A stretch of 64,000 nt of DNA, taken from Flavobacterium sp. CBA20B-1 (GTDB lineage Bacteria; Bacteroidota; Bacteroidia; Flavobacteriales; Flavobacteriaceae). The notes beneath the pieces were generated by a model. That model had not been told where the DNA came from. It worked only from the letters and a program-made list of their open reading frames with translations, and ran no database searches. The stretch is taken from positions 2,418,001-2,482,000 of the forward strand of contig NZ_CP092370.1 of the NCBI RefSeq assembly GCF_028473145.1. The letters are read 5' to 3'. Below are positions 9,375 to 16,752 of this stretch, in pieces. A program made the position numbers and the translations under genes. Positions within the stretch are counted from its first letter, which is position 1. Every line of letters starts with the position of its first letter.

Positions 9375-9997
9375 AAACAGAAATTGATTTAGATACTTGG
9401 AAACGAAAAAGTCATTTTGAATTTTTCTCGGCAATGGATGAACCCTTTTACGGACTTACTGTGGAAATCGATGTTACCAAAGCCTACGAAAAAGCGAAAG
9501 CATTAAACACGTCGTTTTTTATTTATTATTTGTATGCTGCATTGAAAACCATGAATCAATTGCCGGCTTTTAAACTGCGGATTGACAATGGAAAGGTTTT
9601 TCAGTATAATCGGATTGATGCTTCGTCAACGGTTTTAAAAAAAAACGAAACCTTTGGCTTTTCGCATATTATTTATCAAGAAGATTTAGAGCTTTTTCAA
9701 AAATCGGTAAAAAACGAAATAGCTCGAGTTCAACAAACCGACACCTTGCTTACGAAAGACGATTACGGCGAAAATATCATTCATTTTTCTGCTATTCCTT
9801 GGGTAAATTTTACCTCGTTAACGCATGCCCGTGGCTTTCAATACCCTGATAGTGCACCAAAAGTTTCTATTGGTAAAATGATGGACAAAAATGGTAGAAA
9901 ATTTTTCAATGTTGCCTTATTTGCACATCACGGCTTGGTTGACGGTATTGATATGGGGCGCTTTTTTGATTTGTTTCAGGATATTTTGAATGAGTAG
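9371..9997 (+). CDS. CatA-like O-acetyltransferase (chloramphenicol acetyltransferase family)
   Basis: A 208-residue protein of the trimeric CAT family. The catalytic motif is present near the C-terminus as FAHHGLVDGIDMGRFFDLFQ (HHxxxDG). Also seen are the early DLDTWKRKSHFEFFSAMDEP and SFFIYYLYAALKTMNQLPAF. True CATs acetylate chloramphenicol, but most chromosomal flavobacterial members have unknown acceptors, so resistance should not be assumed. It overlaps the upstream HAD gene by 4 bp, forming a two-gene operon. Confidence 0.88.
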   Translation: MKTEIDLDTWKRKSHFEFFSAMDEPFYGLTVEIDVTKAYEKAKALNTSFFIYYLYAALKTMNQLPAFKLRIDNGKVFQYNRIDASSTVLKKNETFGFSHIIYQEDLELFQKSVKNEIARVQQTDTLLTKDDYGENIIHFSAIPWVNFTSLTHARGFQYPDSAPKVSIGKMMDKNGRKFFNVALFAHHGLVDGIDMGRFFDLFQDILNE

Positions 9998-10026
9998 AAT
10001 TTGCTGAAAAGTAAAAGTTATAGTAA

Positions 10027-10695
10027 TTATTTTTCAACGCATTTTTCCTTAATTTCATTATAAGCACCTTGTGCATTGGTTATATAATATTCATCAAAAT
10101 TTGAGTTTATAATTTTTTCGCAAAATTTTAAAGCTTTATCACAATTGTTTAATTTATAATTTAAAAAAGCTCTTTGCATATAGTATAGAAATTCCTCTTG
10201 TTCCGTTTTTTTCAAATTCTCTGCTTTTTGCATAGTCATATCGGCATCTTCATAATTCTTCAATCGTTCATAAAGTGTGGCAAGATTAAACAAATTGTTA
10301 ATGAAATCTGGATTGATTTTAATAGCTTTCTCTAACTTATTTTCAGACAGTTCATATCGTTTCAAATCCATATAAACAATACCTAAACTACCCAATACAA
10401 GTTCATTTTCCTTCTCAGATTTCTCAAGTTCTAATAATTTTTTTAATGCCTCATTATAATTCCCTTGAATATGTAAACTTTCACTTTCCTTAAATATTTT
10501 ATAATTATCAGATGTCTTAAAATACTTTTCAGGTGTATCCTGATAAATAATATTTCTTTTTGAAGTGTTTTTTTTTATATCAATAATTTGGGATTCTTTC
10601 TTATCGCCACTACATGAAAACATTATAAACATTATTGATATACACATAATATTATGAAAAGTCAAACTTTGCTGTATTTCTTTAAATAAATTCAT
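10027..10695 (-). CDS. TPR-repeat lipoprotein
   Basis: A 222-residue protein with an N-terminal hydrophobic segment ending IMFSCSGDKKE, a lipobox. The body has about four helical TPR-type repeats, for example YNEALKKLLELEKSEKENEL, YMDLKRYELSENKLEKAIKI and YERLKNYEDADMTMQKAENL. TPR lipoproteins usually mediate protein-protein contacts at the cell envelope; no partner is evident. The start at 10695 is 41 bp from the divergent deacetylase gene. An internal ATG about 15 codons in is possible. Confidence 0.75.
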   Translation of the reverse strand: MNLFKEIQQSLTFHNIMCISIMFIMFSCSGDKKESQIIDIKKNTSKRNIIYQDTPEKYFKTSDNYKIFKESESLHIQGNYNEALKKLLELEKSEKENELVLGSLGIVYMDLKRYELSENKLEKAIKINPDFINNLFNLATLYERLKNYEDADMTMQKAENLKKTEQEEFLYYMQRAFLNYKLNNCDKALKFCEKIINSNFDEYYITNAQGAYNEIKEKCVEK

Positions 10696-10735
10696 AGTTT
10701 TTTTATTTTAGTGTCGCAATTTACAAAAAACAAAA

Positions 10736-11641
10736 ATGTTTCCCATAGCGTATCATCCTATTTACAAACATCCGGTTCCAGAAAACCATCGATTTCCTAT
10801 GGAAAAATACGAGCTACTACCACAACAACTGCTTTTGGAAGGAATTGTGAGCGAGGAACATTTTTTTCAACCCACTGAAATAGACACCAACACCGTTTGT
10901 TTGGTTCACGGTAGCGATTATGTGAACCGATATATGAATTTACAACTCACCGCAAAAGAAATTAGAAAAACGGGCTTTGTGCACAACGCCCAACTGGTGC
11001 GCCGGGAACGAATCATTGCACAAGGCACTTTAACCGGCGCTTTAAAAGCGATAGAAAACAGCGGTATTGCCTTTAATATTGCCGGAGGCACCCACCACGC
11101 TTTTTCTAATTATGGCGAAGGTTTTTGTATGCTGAACGACCAAGCAATTGCAGCTGCCTATTTGCTAAAACACCATTTGGTATCTAAAGTACTAATTGTT
11201 GATTTAGATGTGCATCAAGGCAATGGAACAGCGGAAATTTTCAGAAACAACCCAAACGTTTTCACTTTTTCTATGCATGGAAAAGCCAATTATCCGTTTA
11301 AAAAAGAACAATCGAGTTTAGACATTGCACTAGAAAACAACATTACCGATGCGGTATATATCCAGCTTTTAACACAGCATTTAGAGCCCATAATTGCTGC
11401 TGAAAACCCCGACTTTATTTTTTACCAAGCAGGTGTGGATATTTTAACAACAGACAAATTGGGTAAATTGAATTGTACAATTAATGGTTGCAAACAACGC
11501 GACATATTGGTATTTTCATTGGCTAAAAAATACCATATTCCCATTCAGTGCAGCATGGGTGGAGGTTATTCACCCGACCTGCGAACTATATTGCAGGCCC
11601 ATGTAAACACCTTTAAAGCAACCCGCGACTTATTGATTTAG
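10736..11641 (+). CDS. Histone deacetylase superfamily protein
   Basis: A 301-residue member of the arginase/HDAC-fold deacetylases. The zinc and catalytic signature is complete: NIAGGTHHAFSNYGEGFCML (tandem His), KVLIVDLDVHQGNGTAEIF (metal Asp/His) and FYQAGVDILTTDKLG. Length and order fit the bacterial class IV-like or AcuC-related group that removes acyl groups from lysines or polyamines. It is a single gene, divergent from the TPR lipoprotein. An inverted repeat follows its stop. Confidence 0.92.
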   Translation: MFPIAYHPIYKHPVPENHRFPMEKYELLPQQLLLEGIVSEEHFFQPTEIDTNTVCLVHGSDYVNRYMNLQLTAKEIRKTGFVHNAQLVRRERIIAQGTLTGALKAIENSGIAFNIAGGTHHAFSNYGEGFCMLNDQAIAAAYLLKHHLVSKVLIVDLDVHQGNGTAEIFRNNPNVFTFSMHGKANYPFKKEQSSLDIALENNITDAVYIQLLTQHLEPIIAAENPDFIFYQAGVDILTTDKLGKLNCTINGCKQRDILVFSLAKKYHIPIQCSMGGGYSPDLRTILQAHVNTFKATRDLLI

Positions 11642-11648
11642 AATAAAA

Positions 11649-11685
11649 CCACAGATGCAAAGATTACACATCTGTGCATCTGTGG
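11649..11685. terminator. Inverted repeat between convergent genes
   Basis: CCACAGATGCA (11649-11659) pairs exactly with TGCATCTGTGG (11675-11685). It lies between the convergent HDAC-like and ssb genes. There is no clear T run, so it is either a weak terminator or another small repeat. Confidence 0.5.
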
Positions 11686-11715
11686 AAATGCTATTAAACC
11701 CTACGGATTTTGATT

Positions 11716-12039
11716 TTAGAAAAACAACACTTCGCTGATTACAATCTCGGTAATACTGCGCTTGATGCCATCTTTATCTTCGTATGTACGATAGGTTAAT
11801 TTACCCTCCACGGCAATTTCTTTACCTTTTTCAACATATTTTTGAATCAGTTCAGCGGTTTTGCCCCATGCAACGATGTTGTGCCATTGGATGGTTTCTA
11901 TTTTTTCTTTTTTATCGTTGTAGTAAAAGTCGCTAGTTGCTAACGATAAAGTAACTTTTGTAGCATTGTCAAAAGTTTTTGCTTCCGGTGTGTTACCTAC
12001 TCTTCCTACAAGACGAACACTGTTTCTTAATGTACTCAT
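11716..12039 (-). CDS. ssb: Single-stranded DNA-binding protein (short form)
   Basis: A 107-residue SSB consisting essentially of the OB fold: STLRNSVRLVGRVGNTPEAK, VTLSLATSDFYYNDKKEKIE, TIQWHNIVAWGKTAELIQKY and VEGKLTYRTYEDKDGIKRS. It ends LFF without the long disordered tail and acidic DIPF-like tip of housekeeping SSB, so it is probably a secondary paralogue. It is the last core gene before the cassette array. The array carries ssDNA-type hairpins, but a functional link is only speculation. Confidence 0.9.
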   Translation of the reverse strand: MSTLRNSVRLVGRVGNTPEAKTFDNATKVTLSLATSDFYYNDKKEKIETIQWHNIVAWGKTAELIQKYVEKGKEIAVEGKLTYRTYEDKDGIKRSITEIVISEVLFF

Positions 12040-12226
12040 GGCGTATAAAATTTTAATGTTAAATAATTATTTGGTACAAAGTTGCGACAGCTTGCAAATT
12101 TTATTCGGTTGTTAAACATTTGTAGTCGATTGTAAATGTTTGTTGTCGTTTATATTATTAATAAACAATCGTTTATGTTTTTATTCTTTATTTTTTGTTA
12201 ATTAATAAACTTTCGTATATATTTGT

Positions 12227-12385
12227 GATGTAGCGAAATCCGCTTACGCTCCTTTCGCTACATCGGGGCGACGCCTGCACCGCACGATGCGCTTGTCGCT
12301 TCGCGAACTTCGCACATCATGCGGTTTTGCTAAATCCTTTCCCCGAGCAAGCTCGGAAAAAGAACTTCGCAAAGCCGCCGCCCCG
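12227..12385 (+). repeat. Gene-less mini-cassette M1 (GC-rich attC-like site)
   Basis: GATGTAGCGAAA (12227-12238) pairs exactly with TTTCGCTACATC (12253-12264) across a 14-nt spacer. A second palindrome follows, with outer arms GGGGCGACGCC and GCCGCCGCCCC and inner CCGCACGATG/CATCATGCGG and CCGAG/CTCGG hairpins, ending at the G of CCCCG|TT. This is a cassette with terminal repeat and recombination-type site but no gene. A near-identical copy is at 15545-15703 and the end of a third is at 26461-26528. It marks the left edge of the array. The 12040-12226 stretch before it shows no gene. Confidence 0.65.
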
Positions 12386-12455
12386 TTGTGCCCAATTAAA
12401 AAATCCGTCACATTACATAATTTTGTTTAAATGATTGTATCTTTGATAGTATCAA

Positions 12456-13424
12456 ATGATAGTATCACAAATGAAACCACCTTACGAAATAACATCTTCT
12501 ATTTTAAAATTAATAACCTCTATCTCTGAGAAAATGGGAGAAGTAAATGCTAATTTATTAAACAGACCTTCACCTAAATTGAGGAAACAGAATAGAATCA
12601 AGACTATTCATTCTTCGTTAAAAATAGAAGGAAACACACTTACAAAAGAACAAATTACAGCGCTTGTAGACAACAAAAGAGTTATTGGCCCAAAAAAAGA
12701 TGTCCTTGAGGTTTTGAATGCTATCAAAATCTATGAAAATTTAGAAAAATATAATCCCTCTAATGAACAGTCATTTTTAAAAGCTCATAAAAACTTAATG
12801 GAAGGTCTTATTGAAAATTCAGGAAAATATAGAAAACAAAGTGTCGGAATCGTAAAAGGTTCAAAAGTTGAACATTTAGCACCTCCATTTGGCAATGTTC
12901 CTTATTTAATGAAGGAACTTTTTGAATACCTGAAAAAGTCAGACGAAATTGAGTTAATTAAAAGTTGTGTTTTTCATTACGAAATGGAATTTATACATCC
13001 GTTTGTAGATGGAAACGGAAGAATGGGGAGGTTATGGCAAACTTTGATTTTAATGGAGAAATATCCGGTATTTGAGTTTTTACCGTTTGAAACTTTAATT
13101 AGTAGTGACCAAGAAAAATATTACAAGGCTCTTGCAGAAAGTGATAAGTCAGGAAATTCAACAAAATTTATTGAGTATATGTTAAAAGTAATTGATAATT
13201 CAATAAGTGAATTATTAGATTTCAATAATCGGACATTAAACGAAAAAGACAGATTAGAATATTATGTTTCATTAAATAAAACCGAATTTACAAGAAAAGA
13301 TTATATGGATGTTTTTAAAGATATTTCTTCTGCAACAGCTAGTAGAGATTTAAAAAAGGGAGCTGAACTAGGCTTTTTTGAAAAAATAGGAGAAAAAAAT
13401 AAGACAATCTATCGTTTAAAATAA
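12456..13424 (+). CDS. Fic/DOC family protein (cassette 1)
   Basis: A 322-residue Fic protein. The catalytic loop is HPFVDGNGRMGRLWQTL (about residue 185), matching HPFx[DE]GNGRxxR of AMP-transferring enzymes. The N-terminal segment SSLKIEGNTLT fits the inhibitory helix motif (S/T)xxxE(G/N), so the protein is a self-inhibited class II Fic. The C-terminal region is a winged-helix-like domain (FTRKDYMDVFKDISSATASR, then DLKKGAELGFFEKIGEKNK). Fic enzymes modify proteins, usually by AMPylation. The gene is alone between repeats GTTGTGCCCA and TGGGCACAAC. A second in-frame ATG is at 12471, and a TATCTTTG -7 box at 12439-12446 lacks a good -33. Confidence 0.92.
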   Translation: MIVSQMKPPYEITSSILKLITSISEKMGEVNANLLNRPSPKLRKQNRIKTIHSSLKIEGNTLTKEQITALVDNKRVIGPKKDVLEVLNAIKIYENLEKYNPSNEQSFLKAHKNLMEGLIENSGKYRKQSVGIVKGSKVEHLAPPFGNVPYLMKELFEYLKKSDEIELIKSCVFHYEMEFIHPFVDGNGRMGRLWQTLILMEKYPVFEFLPFETLISSDQEKYYKALAESDKSGNSTKFIEYMLKVIDNSISELLDFNNRTLNEKDRLEYYVSLNKTEFTRKDYMDVFKDISSATASRDLKKGAELGFFEKIGEKNKTIYRLK

Positions 13425-13425
13425 C

Positions 13426-13622
13426 TGGGCACAACAATGTATAACCGCAATAGCGGGTTAAGTGATAAAGTTATAGTTACTACTTCCATTTTCGCTACTT
13501 GCAATTTAATTTCCTTTTTGTAAATTTAGCAAATAAAATAGCAAGTAGCTTATGTTTGTGCTAAGTTGAAAGTTTCGACTTCCCTACTCCGCTACTGCGT
13601 TTATACGTAACCGTTAGCGGTC
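13426..13622 (+). repeat. attC-like site 1 (family 1, about 197 bp)
   Basis: It runs from R'' TGGGCACAAC of the Fic cassette to R' GTTAGCGGTC of the next. The outer stem pairs TATAACCGCAATAGCGG with CCGCTACTGCGTTTATA. The left arm lacks 3 nt present on the right (ACC before GTT), which leaves a bulge. A further stem near the apex, seen best in the sister copies as GCTACTTGCA/TGCAAGTAGC, closes the centre. Sister copies are at 15358 and 20760. Confidence 0.75.
13499..13529 (+). promoter_or_regulatory. Promoter inside attC-like site 1
   Basis: TTG (13499-13501), 19 nt, then TAAATTTAG (13521-13529), close to the Bacteroidota consensus TTTG-N19-TAnnTTTG. It points to the next cassette gene. The same spacing occurs in the other five family 1 and family 2 sites. 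Confidence 0.55.
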
Positions 13623-13662
13623 AGCTAAAAAAACGAAATCGTAAAAAATAAACGAGAAAGAA

Positions 13663-14073
13663 ATGAAAATACATTCGACAAATTATTTTGACACTTTTAT
13701 CGAAGTTGCGGAAGACACAAAAGCGGAAAGGGGAACAAAACCGCCAACAAAGGACAAAAAAACCGTAGCGGAAATGCAATACGAAATGATTGCAAAAAAT
13801 CCCTACAAATTTACTTCTGATGACGTTTTCTTTCAAGTGTTTTCCGACCGAAAAGACTTGACTAAAGCTGAATATAAACAAGCACGAGAACAATTTTTCT
13901 CAAAAGGGCAGCCTTGCTTTCGAGCTTCACCCTTGACAAAAACATATGGTTTTGGTATTCATAGTGACAGTGATGGGAAAATAGCACTTTTCGGAATGGA
14001 AACGGAAGAGTATCGAAAATTTATAGAGGATTCAAAAATTAAGAAAGTTAAAGCAATGAAATCACGCAGATAA
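13663..14073 (+). CDS. DUF6157 family protein (cassette 2)
   Basis: A 136-residue protein that I recognise as DUF6157: KIHSTNYFDTFIEVAEDTKA, then GTKPPTKDKKTVAEMQYEMI, YKFTSDDVFFQVFSDRKDL and QPCFRASPLTKTYGFGIHSD. It is soluble with no signal peptide. The function of this family is not known; members are common in mobile or accessory contexts of Bacteroidota and Firmicutes. It shares 1 bp with the downstream DUF1761 gene (ATAATGG), so the two are translated together. The pair sits in one cassette. Confidence 0.8.
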   Translation: MKIHSTNYFDTFIEVAEDTKAERGTKPPTKDKKTVAEMQYEMIAKNPYKFTSDDVFFQVFSDRKDLTKAEYKQAREQFFSKGQPCFRASPLTKTYGFGIHSDSDGKIALFGMETEEYRKFIEDSKIKKVKAMKSRR

Positions 14074-14492
14074 TGGAAGTACTTGTAGAAATTAGTTGGT
14101 TGGCTATTGCAATAGGAACAATATTTTATTGTGCATTTTGCGGTATATGGCACAGACAATTTGCTTTTGGTAAAAGTTGGGAAGATGCAATGGGTTTTGA
14201 AAGACCCGAAAATTGGAAAGAGACCAATATTTATTACATCGCACCATTATTCGCTTGCTTCGTTACGACAGTTGTGATTGCCATTTTGCTAAAACTGACA
14301 AATACAAGTTCGTATAATGGAGCATTAAAACTTGGGCTTTTAATTGGATTTGGAATTGCAATGGCTGTCGTTTTTACAACCTCTGTAATTCCGACAATGA
14401 AAAAACCATTGACATTTGGAGCAATAACAGGCACAGCCCAAGCTTTGGGGATAACTTTAACGACCTTGATAATTTACGCAATAACGAATTGA
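14073..14492 (+). CDS. DUF1761 integral membrane protein (cassette 2)
   Basis: A 139-residue protein with four predicted membrane helices (ISWLAIAIGTIFYCAFCGIW, YIAPLFACFVTTVVIAILLK, ALKLGLLIGFGIAMAVVFTT, GTAQALGITLTTLIIYAITN). This is the DUF1761 pattern, including the aromatic-rich HRQFAFGKSWEDAMGF loop. The function is unknown. It overlaps the DUF6157 stop by one base and is followed within 15 bp by the terminal repeat ACCGCTAAC of its cassette. Confidence 0.8.
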   Translation: MEVLVEISWLAIAIGTIFYCAFCGIWHRQFAFGKSWEDAMGFERPENWKETNIYYIAPLFACFVTTVVIAILLKLTNTSSYNGALKLGLLIGFGIAMAVVFTTSVIPTMKKPLTFGAITGTAQALGITLTTLIIYAITN

Positions 14493-14505
14493 AAATAAAA
14501 AGCCG

Positions 14506-14642
14506 AACCGCTAACAATGTATATAAAAAATAGGCGAAACAGTAGAAAAATAAAGGGTTTTGGCTCGTATCAAACTTTGTGCTTAACGGAAAGTTTCGGA
14601 CTTCGAAATCGCCTACTTTTCATATACTAACCGTTGCCCACT
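14506..14642 (+). repeat. attC-like site 2 (short form, about 137 bp)
   Basis: R'' ACCGCTAAC, then TGTATATAAAAAATAGGCGA pairing with TCGCCTACTTTTCATATACT, then ACC and R' GTTGCCCACT. It has the same architecture and the same 3-nt asymmetry as family 1 but a different sequence. No promoter motif is obvious. Confidence 0.7.
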
Positions 14643-14659
14643 ATGCTGGAAAAAACCAA

Positions 14660-15352
14660 ATGAATGAACTAATTGACTTTTTAAAACCTTTCGTCCTTTA
14701 CCTATTCTTTGGGTTCATTGGCTTATTGATATTATACGTTAGGACTTTTATTCAGGAAAGCGCAAAAATTAATGCTCTTAAACGGAAAAACAAAGAACTT
14801 GTTGAAGAAACCGAATCCATTAAAAAAGACCATCAATTAGACATTAGCAAAAGGAGATATCAATACGAGAGTAAAAAAGAACAATATCTTGGATTTTTTA
14901 AGCTTTTAGACAATTTTACAAACGAAGCGACTTTAAAAAATCAATCTGAATTAATGCCAATTTTAGATGAATTCAATAAAAACTATCTAAATGCAGCCAC
15001 TCAAGGAAATAAAAAGAAAGAAAATTTAGCTGTAACAGTAATGTCCAAGAAAATACAAAAAATGACTTTCGATTCCTATGCTGAACTAACAAAATTAAAG
15101 CAAGAAACAAATACAATTCGCCTAATTGCAAGCGATGAAATTTTAGACAAACTCAATCTCTTGGAATTATCATATGACAAATTAATGGAACAGTCTGACA
15201 AAATGATGTCTGACCTACCAAAATTAATGTTGACTGGAAATCAAGTAAGAATTGAATTACAACAAAAGGAACTTGAATTAAAGGGTAAAGTAACTCAAAG
15301 CATTAAAGACGATATTATCAAATTAATGAGAAAAGAACTAAATGAAATATAA
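14660..15352 (+). CDS. Membrane-anchored coiled-coil protein, unknown (cassette 3)
   Basis: A 230-residue protein. An N-terminal membrane helix (FVLYLFFGFIGLLILYVRTF) is followed by long charged helices with heptad character (ALKRKNKELVEETESIKKDH, then LTGNQVRIELQQKELELKGK). I do not recognise the family. The ATG at 14660 is chosen; the longer open frame from 14579 reads through the attC-like site and is not real. It is the only gene between repeats GTTGCCCACT and AGTGGGCAAC. Confidence 0.65.
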   Translation: MNELIDFLKPFVLYLFFGFIGLLILYVRTFIQESAKINALKRKNKELVEETESIKKDHQLDISKRRYQYESKKEQYLGFFKLLDNFTNEATLKNQSELMPILDEFNKNYLNAATQGNKKKENLAVTVMSKKIQKMTFDSYAELTKLKQETNTIRLIASDEILDKLNLLELSYDKLMEQSDKMMSDLPKLMLTGNQVRIELQQKELELKGKVTQSIKDDIIKLMRKELNEI

Positions 15353-15357
15353 AGCAC

Positions 15358-15554
15358 AGTGGGCAACAATGTATAACCGCAATAGCGGGATAAGTGTTAA
15401 AATTATAGTTACTACATCCTTTGTCGCTACTTGCAAATTAATTTCCTTTTTGTAAATTTAGCAAATGAATATGCAAGTAGCTTATGTTTGTGTAAAGTTG
15501 AAAGTTTCGACTTCACTACTCCGCTACTGCGTTTATACGTAACCGATGTAGCGA
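15358..15554 (+). repeat. attC-like site 3 (family 1)
   Basis: A near copy of site 1: R'' AGTGGGCAAC, outer stem TATAACCGCAATAGCGG with CCGCTACTGCGTTTATA, inner stem GCTACTTGCA/TGCAAGTAGC. It ends AACCG and is followed by GATGTAGCGA, the start of the empty mini-cassette M2, rather than GTT. Confidence 0.75.
15431..15461 (+). promoter_or_regulatory. Promoter inside attC-like site 3
   Basis: TTG (15431-15433), N19, TAAATTTAG (15453-15461), same strand as the cassettes. Confidence 0.5.
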
Positions 15555-15703
15555 AATCCGCTTACGCTCCTTTCGCTACATCGGGGCGGCGCCTGCACCG
15601 CACGATGCGCTTGTCGCTTCGCGAACTTCGCACATCATGCGGTTTTGCAAAATCCTTTCCCCGAGCAAGCTCGGAAAAAGAACTTCGCAAAGCCGCCGCC
15701 CCG
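15545..15703 (+). repeat. Gene-less mini-cassette M2
   Basis: Almost identical to M1: 12-bp terminal repeat 15545-15556/15571-15582, then the GC-rich palindromic site ending CCCCG|TT. Differences seen: GGCGGCGCC for GGCGACGCC and TTTGCAAAATCC for TTTGCTAAATCC. Here it lies inside the array, inserted at the ACCG|TT point of site 3, which supports the view that it moves as a cassette. Confidence 0.65.
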
Positions 15704-15722
15704 TTGGTGGCAATTTTACCGA

Positions 15723-15734
15723 ACCGACCGCTAA
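15723..15734 (+). repeat. Orphan cassette-end remnant
   Basis: CGACCGCTAAC ends like the cassette 2 terminus (ACCGCTAAC) but has no attC-like site after it and no partner GTTAGCGGT nearby. It is probably the trace of a deleted cassette. Confidence 0.4.
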
Positions 15735-15764
15735 CAAAAAAAGCATTAAAATTTACTCATTTTA

Positions 15765-15796
15765 TTTTGTAATTGTTCCATTATTCGTTAACTTTG
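15765..15796 (+). promoter_or_regulatory. Dedicated promoter of the toxin-antitoxin cassette
   Basis: TTTTG (15765-15769), exactly 19 nt, TAACTTTG (15789-15796): a full Bacteroidota consensus. The ATG at 15801 is only 4 nt downstream, so the mRNA would be leaderless or nearly so. Confidence 0.75.
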
Positions 15797-15800
15797 TCAA

Positions 15801-16166
15801 ATGGAAATAATTAGAGAAATTGTTTTTTATAAAGACTATTTTGACGACTTTTTTGAACCATTGACCGACAAAGTAAAGGACAAAATTGACGAAGTTCTTT
15901 TTATGATGACAATTATTGAACGTGTTCCAACCAAGTTTTTTAAAAGTATCGAAGGTGTAAAAGGACTTTTTGAAATTCGAGTAGAATATGAAAGTAATAT
16001 TTACAGAATTTTTTGCTGTTTTGACAAAGGAAATTTAGTAGTTCTTTTCAATGGATTTCAAAAGAAAACGCAAAAAACACCGAAGAAAGAGATAATTAGA
16101 GCAGAAAAAATAATGCAGGAATATTTTAATGAACAAAAAGAAAATAAAAATGGAAACAAAAAATAA
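15801..16166 (+). CDS. RelE/ParE-superfamily toxin, Gp49/HigB-like (cassette 5)
   Basis: A 121-residue putative toxin. It reads REIVFYKDYFDDFFEPLTDK, then FFKSIEGVKGLFEIRVEYES, NIYRIFCCFDKGNLVVLFNG and FQKKTQKTPKKEIIRAEKIM. These are the Gp49-like HigB features: GLFEIR, IYRIFC, and LFNGFQKKTQKTP with the basic catalytic tail. Such toxins cleave ribosome-bound mRNA. The gene comes before its antitoxin, as in higBA, and has its own promoter. The 3' end overlaps the downstream gene. Confidence 0.88.
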   Translation: MEIIREIVFYKDYFDDFFEPLTDKVKDKIDEVLFMMTIIERVPTKFFKSIEGVKGLFEIRVEYESNIYRIFCCFDKGNLVVLFNGFQKKTQKTPKKEIIRAEKIMQEYFNEQKENKNGNKK

Positions 16167-16452
16167 AAATATCAAGACTTTTGCTCAACATCTTGACAAA
16201 AGATATGGGTTAACTGGAACTAAAGAAAGAACTGACTTTGAAATTAAAGCCAAATCTTTTGCCATTGGAGAATTAATAAAAGAAGAACGAAAATTGGCTC
16301 AAATGACACAAGAGCAACTTGCTGAGAAAATTGGGGCAAAAAAAAGCTTTATATCGAGAATTGAAAATGGACACAGCGATATTCAACTTTCGACACTTTA
16401 TAAACTTATTGAAATTGGACTTGGACGAAAAATCAACTTTACAATTCAATAA
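16150..16452 (+). CDS. XRE-family antitoxin (HigA-like, cassette 5)
   Basis: About 100 residues, containing an HTH_3 domain: FAIGELIKEERKLAQMTQEQ followed by LAEKIGAKKSFISRIENGHS and TLYKLIEIGLGRKINFTI. It should bind DNA and neutralise the upstream toxin, repressing the shared promoter. ATGs at 16129 and 16150 are possible; both overlap the toxin gene. The stop is followed within 5 bp by the cassette end TGCCACCAA, where an IS91-like element has inserted. Confidence 0.88.
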   Translation: METKNKNIKTFAQHLDKRYGLTGTKERTDFEIKAKSFAIGELIKEERKLAQMTQEQLAEKIGAKKSFISRIENGHSDIQLSTLYKLIEIGLGRKINFTIQ

Positions 16453-16752
16453 AAAACTGCCACCAATAACTAAGCTTTCGTCTTGCCCGGAGGGCATGAG
16501 ATGAATTGAAAATCACTGAACACCAAAACAAATAATAAACAAGTGAAGTAAAGCCCGTTGAACCCTTCGATAAACTCAGGGCAGGCTCACCGGAGTAGCT
16601 TTATGTATTATGGAGTTTTCGAAGTGTAGCTTTAAAATATACCAGCAGTAATTTTGCCATTACTGCTTTTTTTGTGTTTGAACTTGTACTGTTTCAACCT
16701 TTTTCACTTTCTTTTTTTAACGATGAAACACAAGTTCCCTTACCCGTAAAAG

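Noticed and set aside
9371..9997. Chloramphenicol resistance gene
   Set aside because: The HHxxxDG fold signature is present, but it lies in a core operon with a HAD hydrolase; most chromosomal relatives are not proven resistance genes.
14579..14659. N-terminal extension of the 14660 protein
   Set aside because: It translates the right arm of attC-like site 2 and its box; other copies of such sites are non-coding, and ATG 14660 starts right before the membrane helix.
15431..15772. 113-codon open frame
   Set aside because: It lies wholly in attC-like site 3 and mini-cassette M2. Its sequence is explained by repeat structure, and the same repeat at 12227 gives no such protein.
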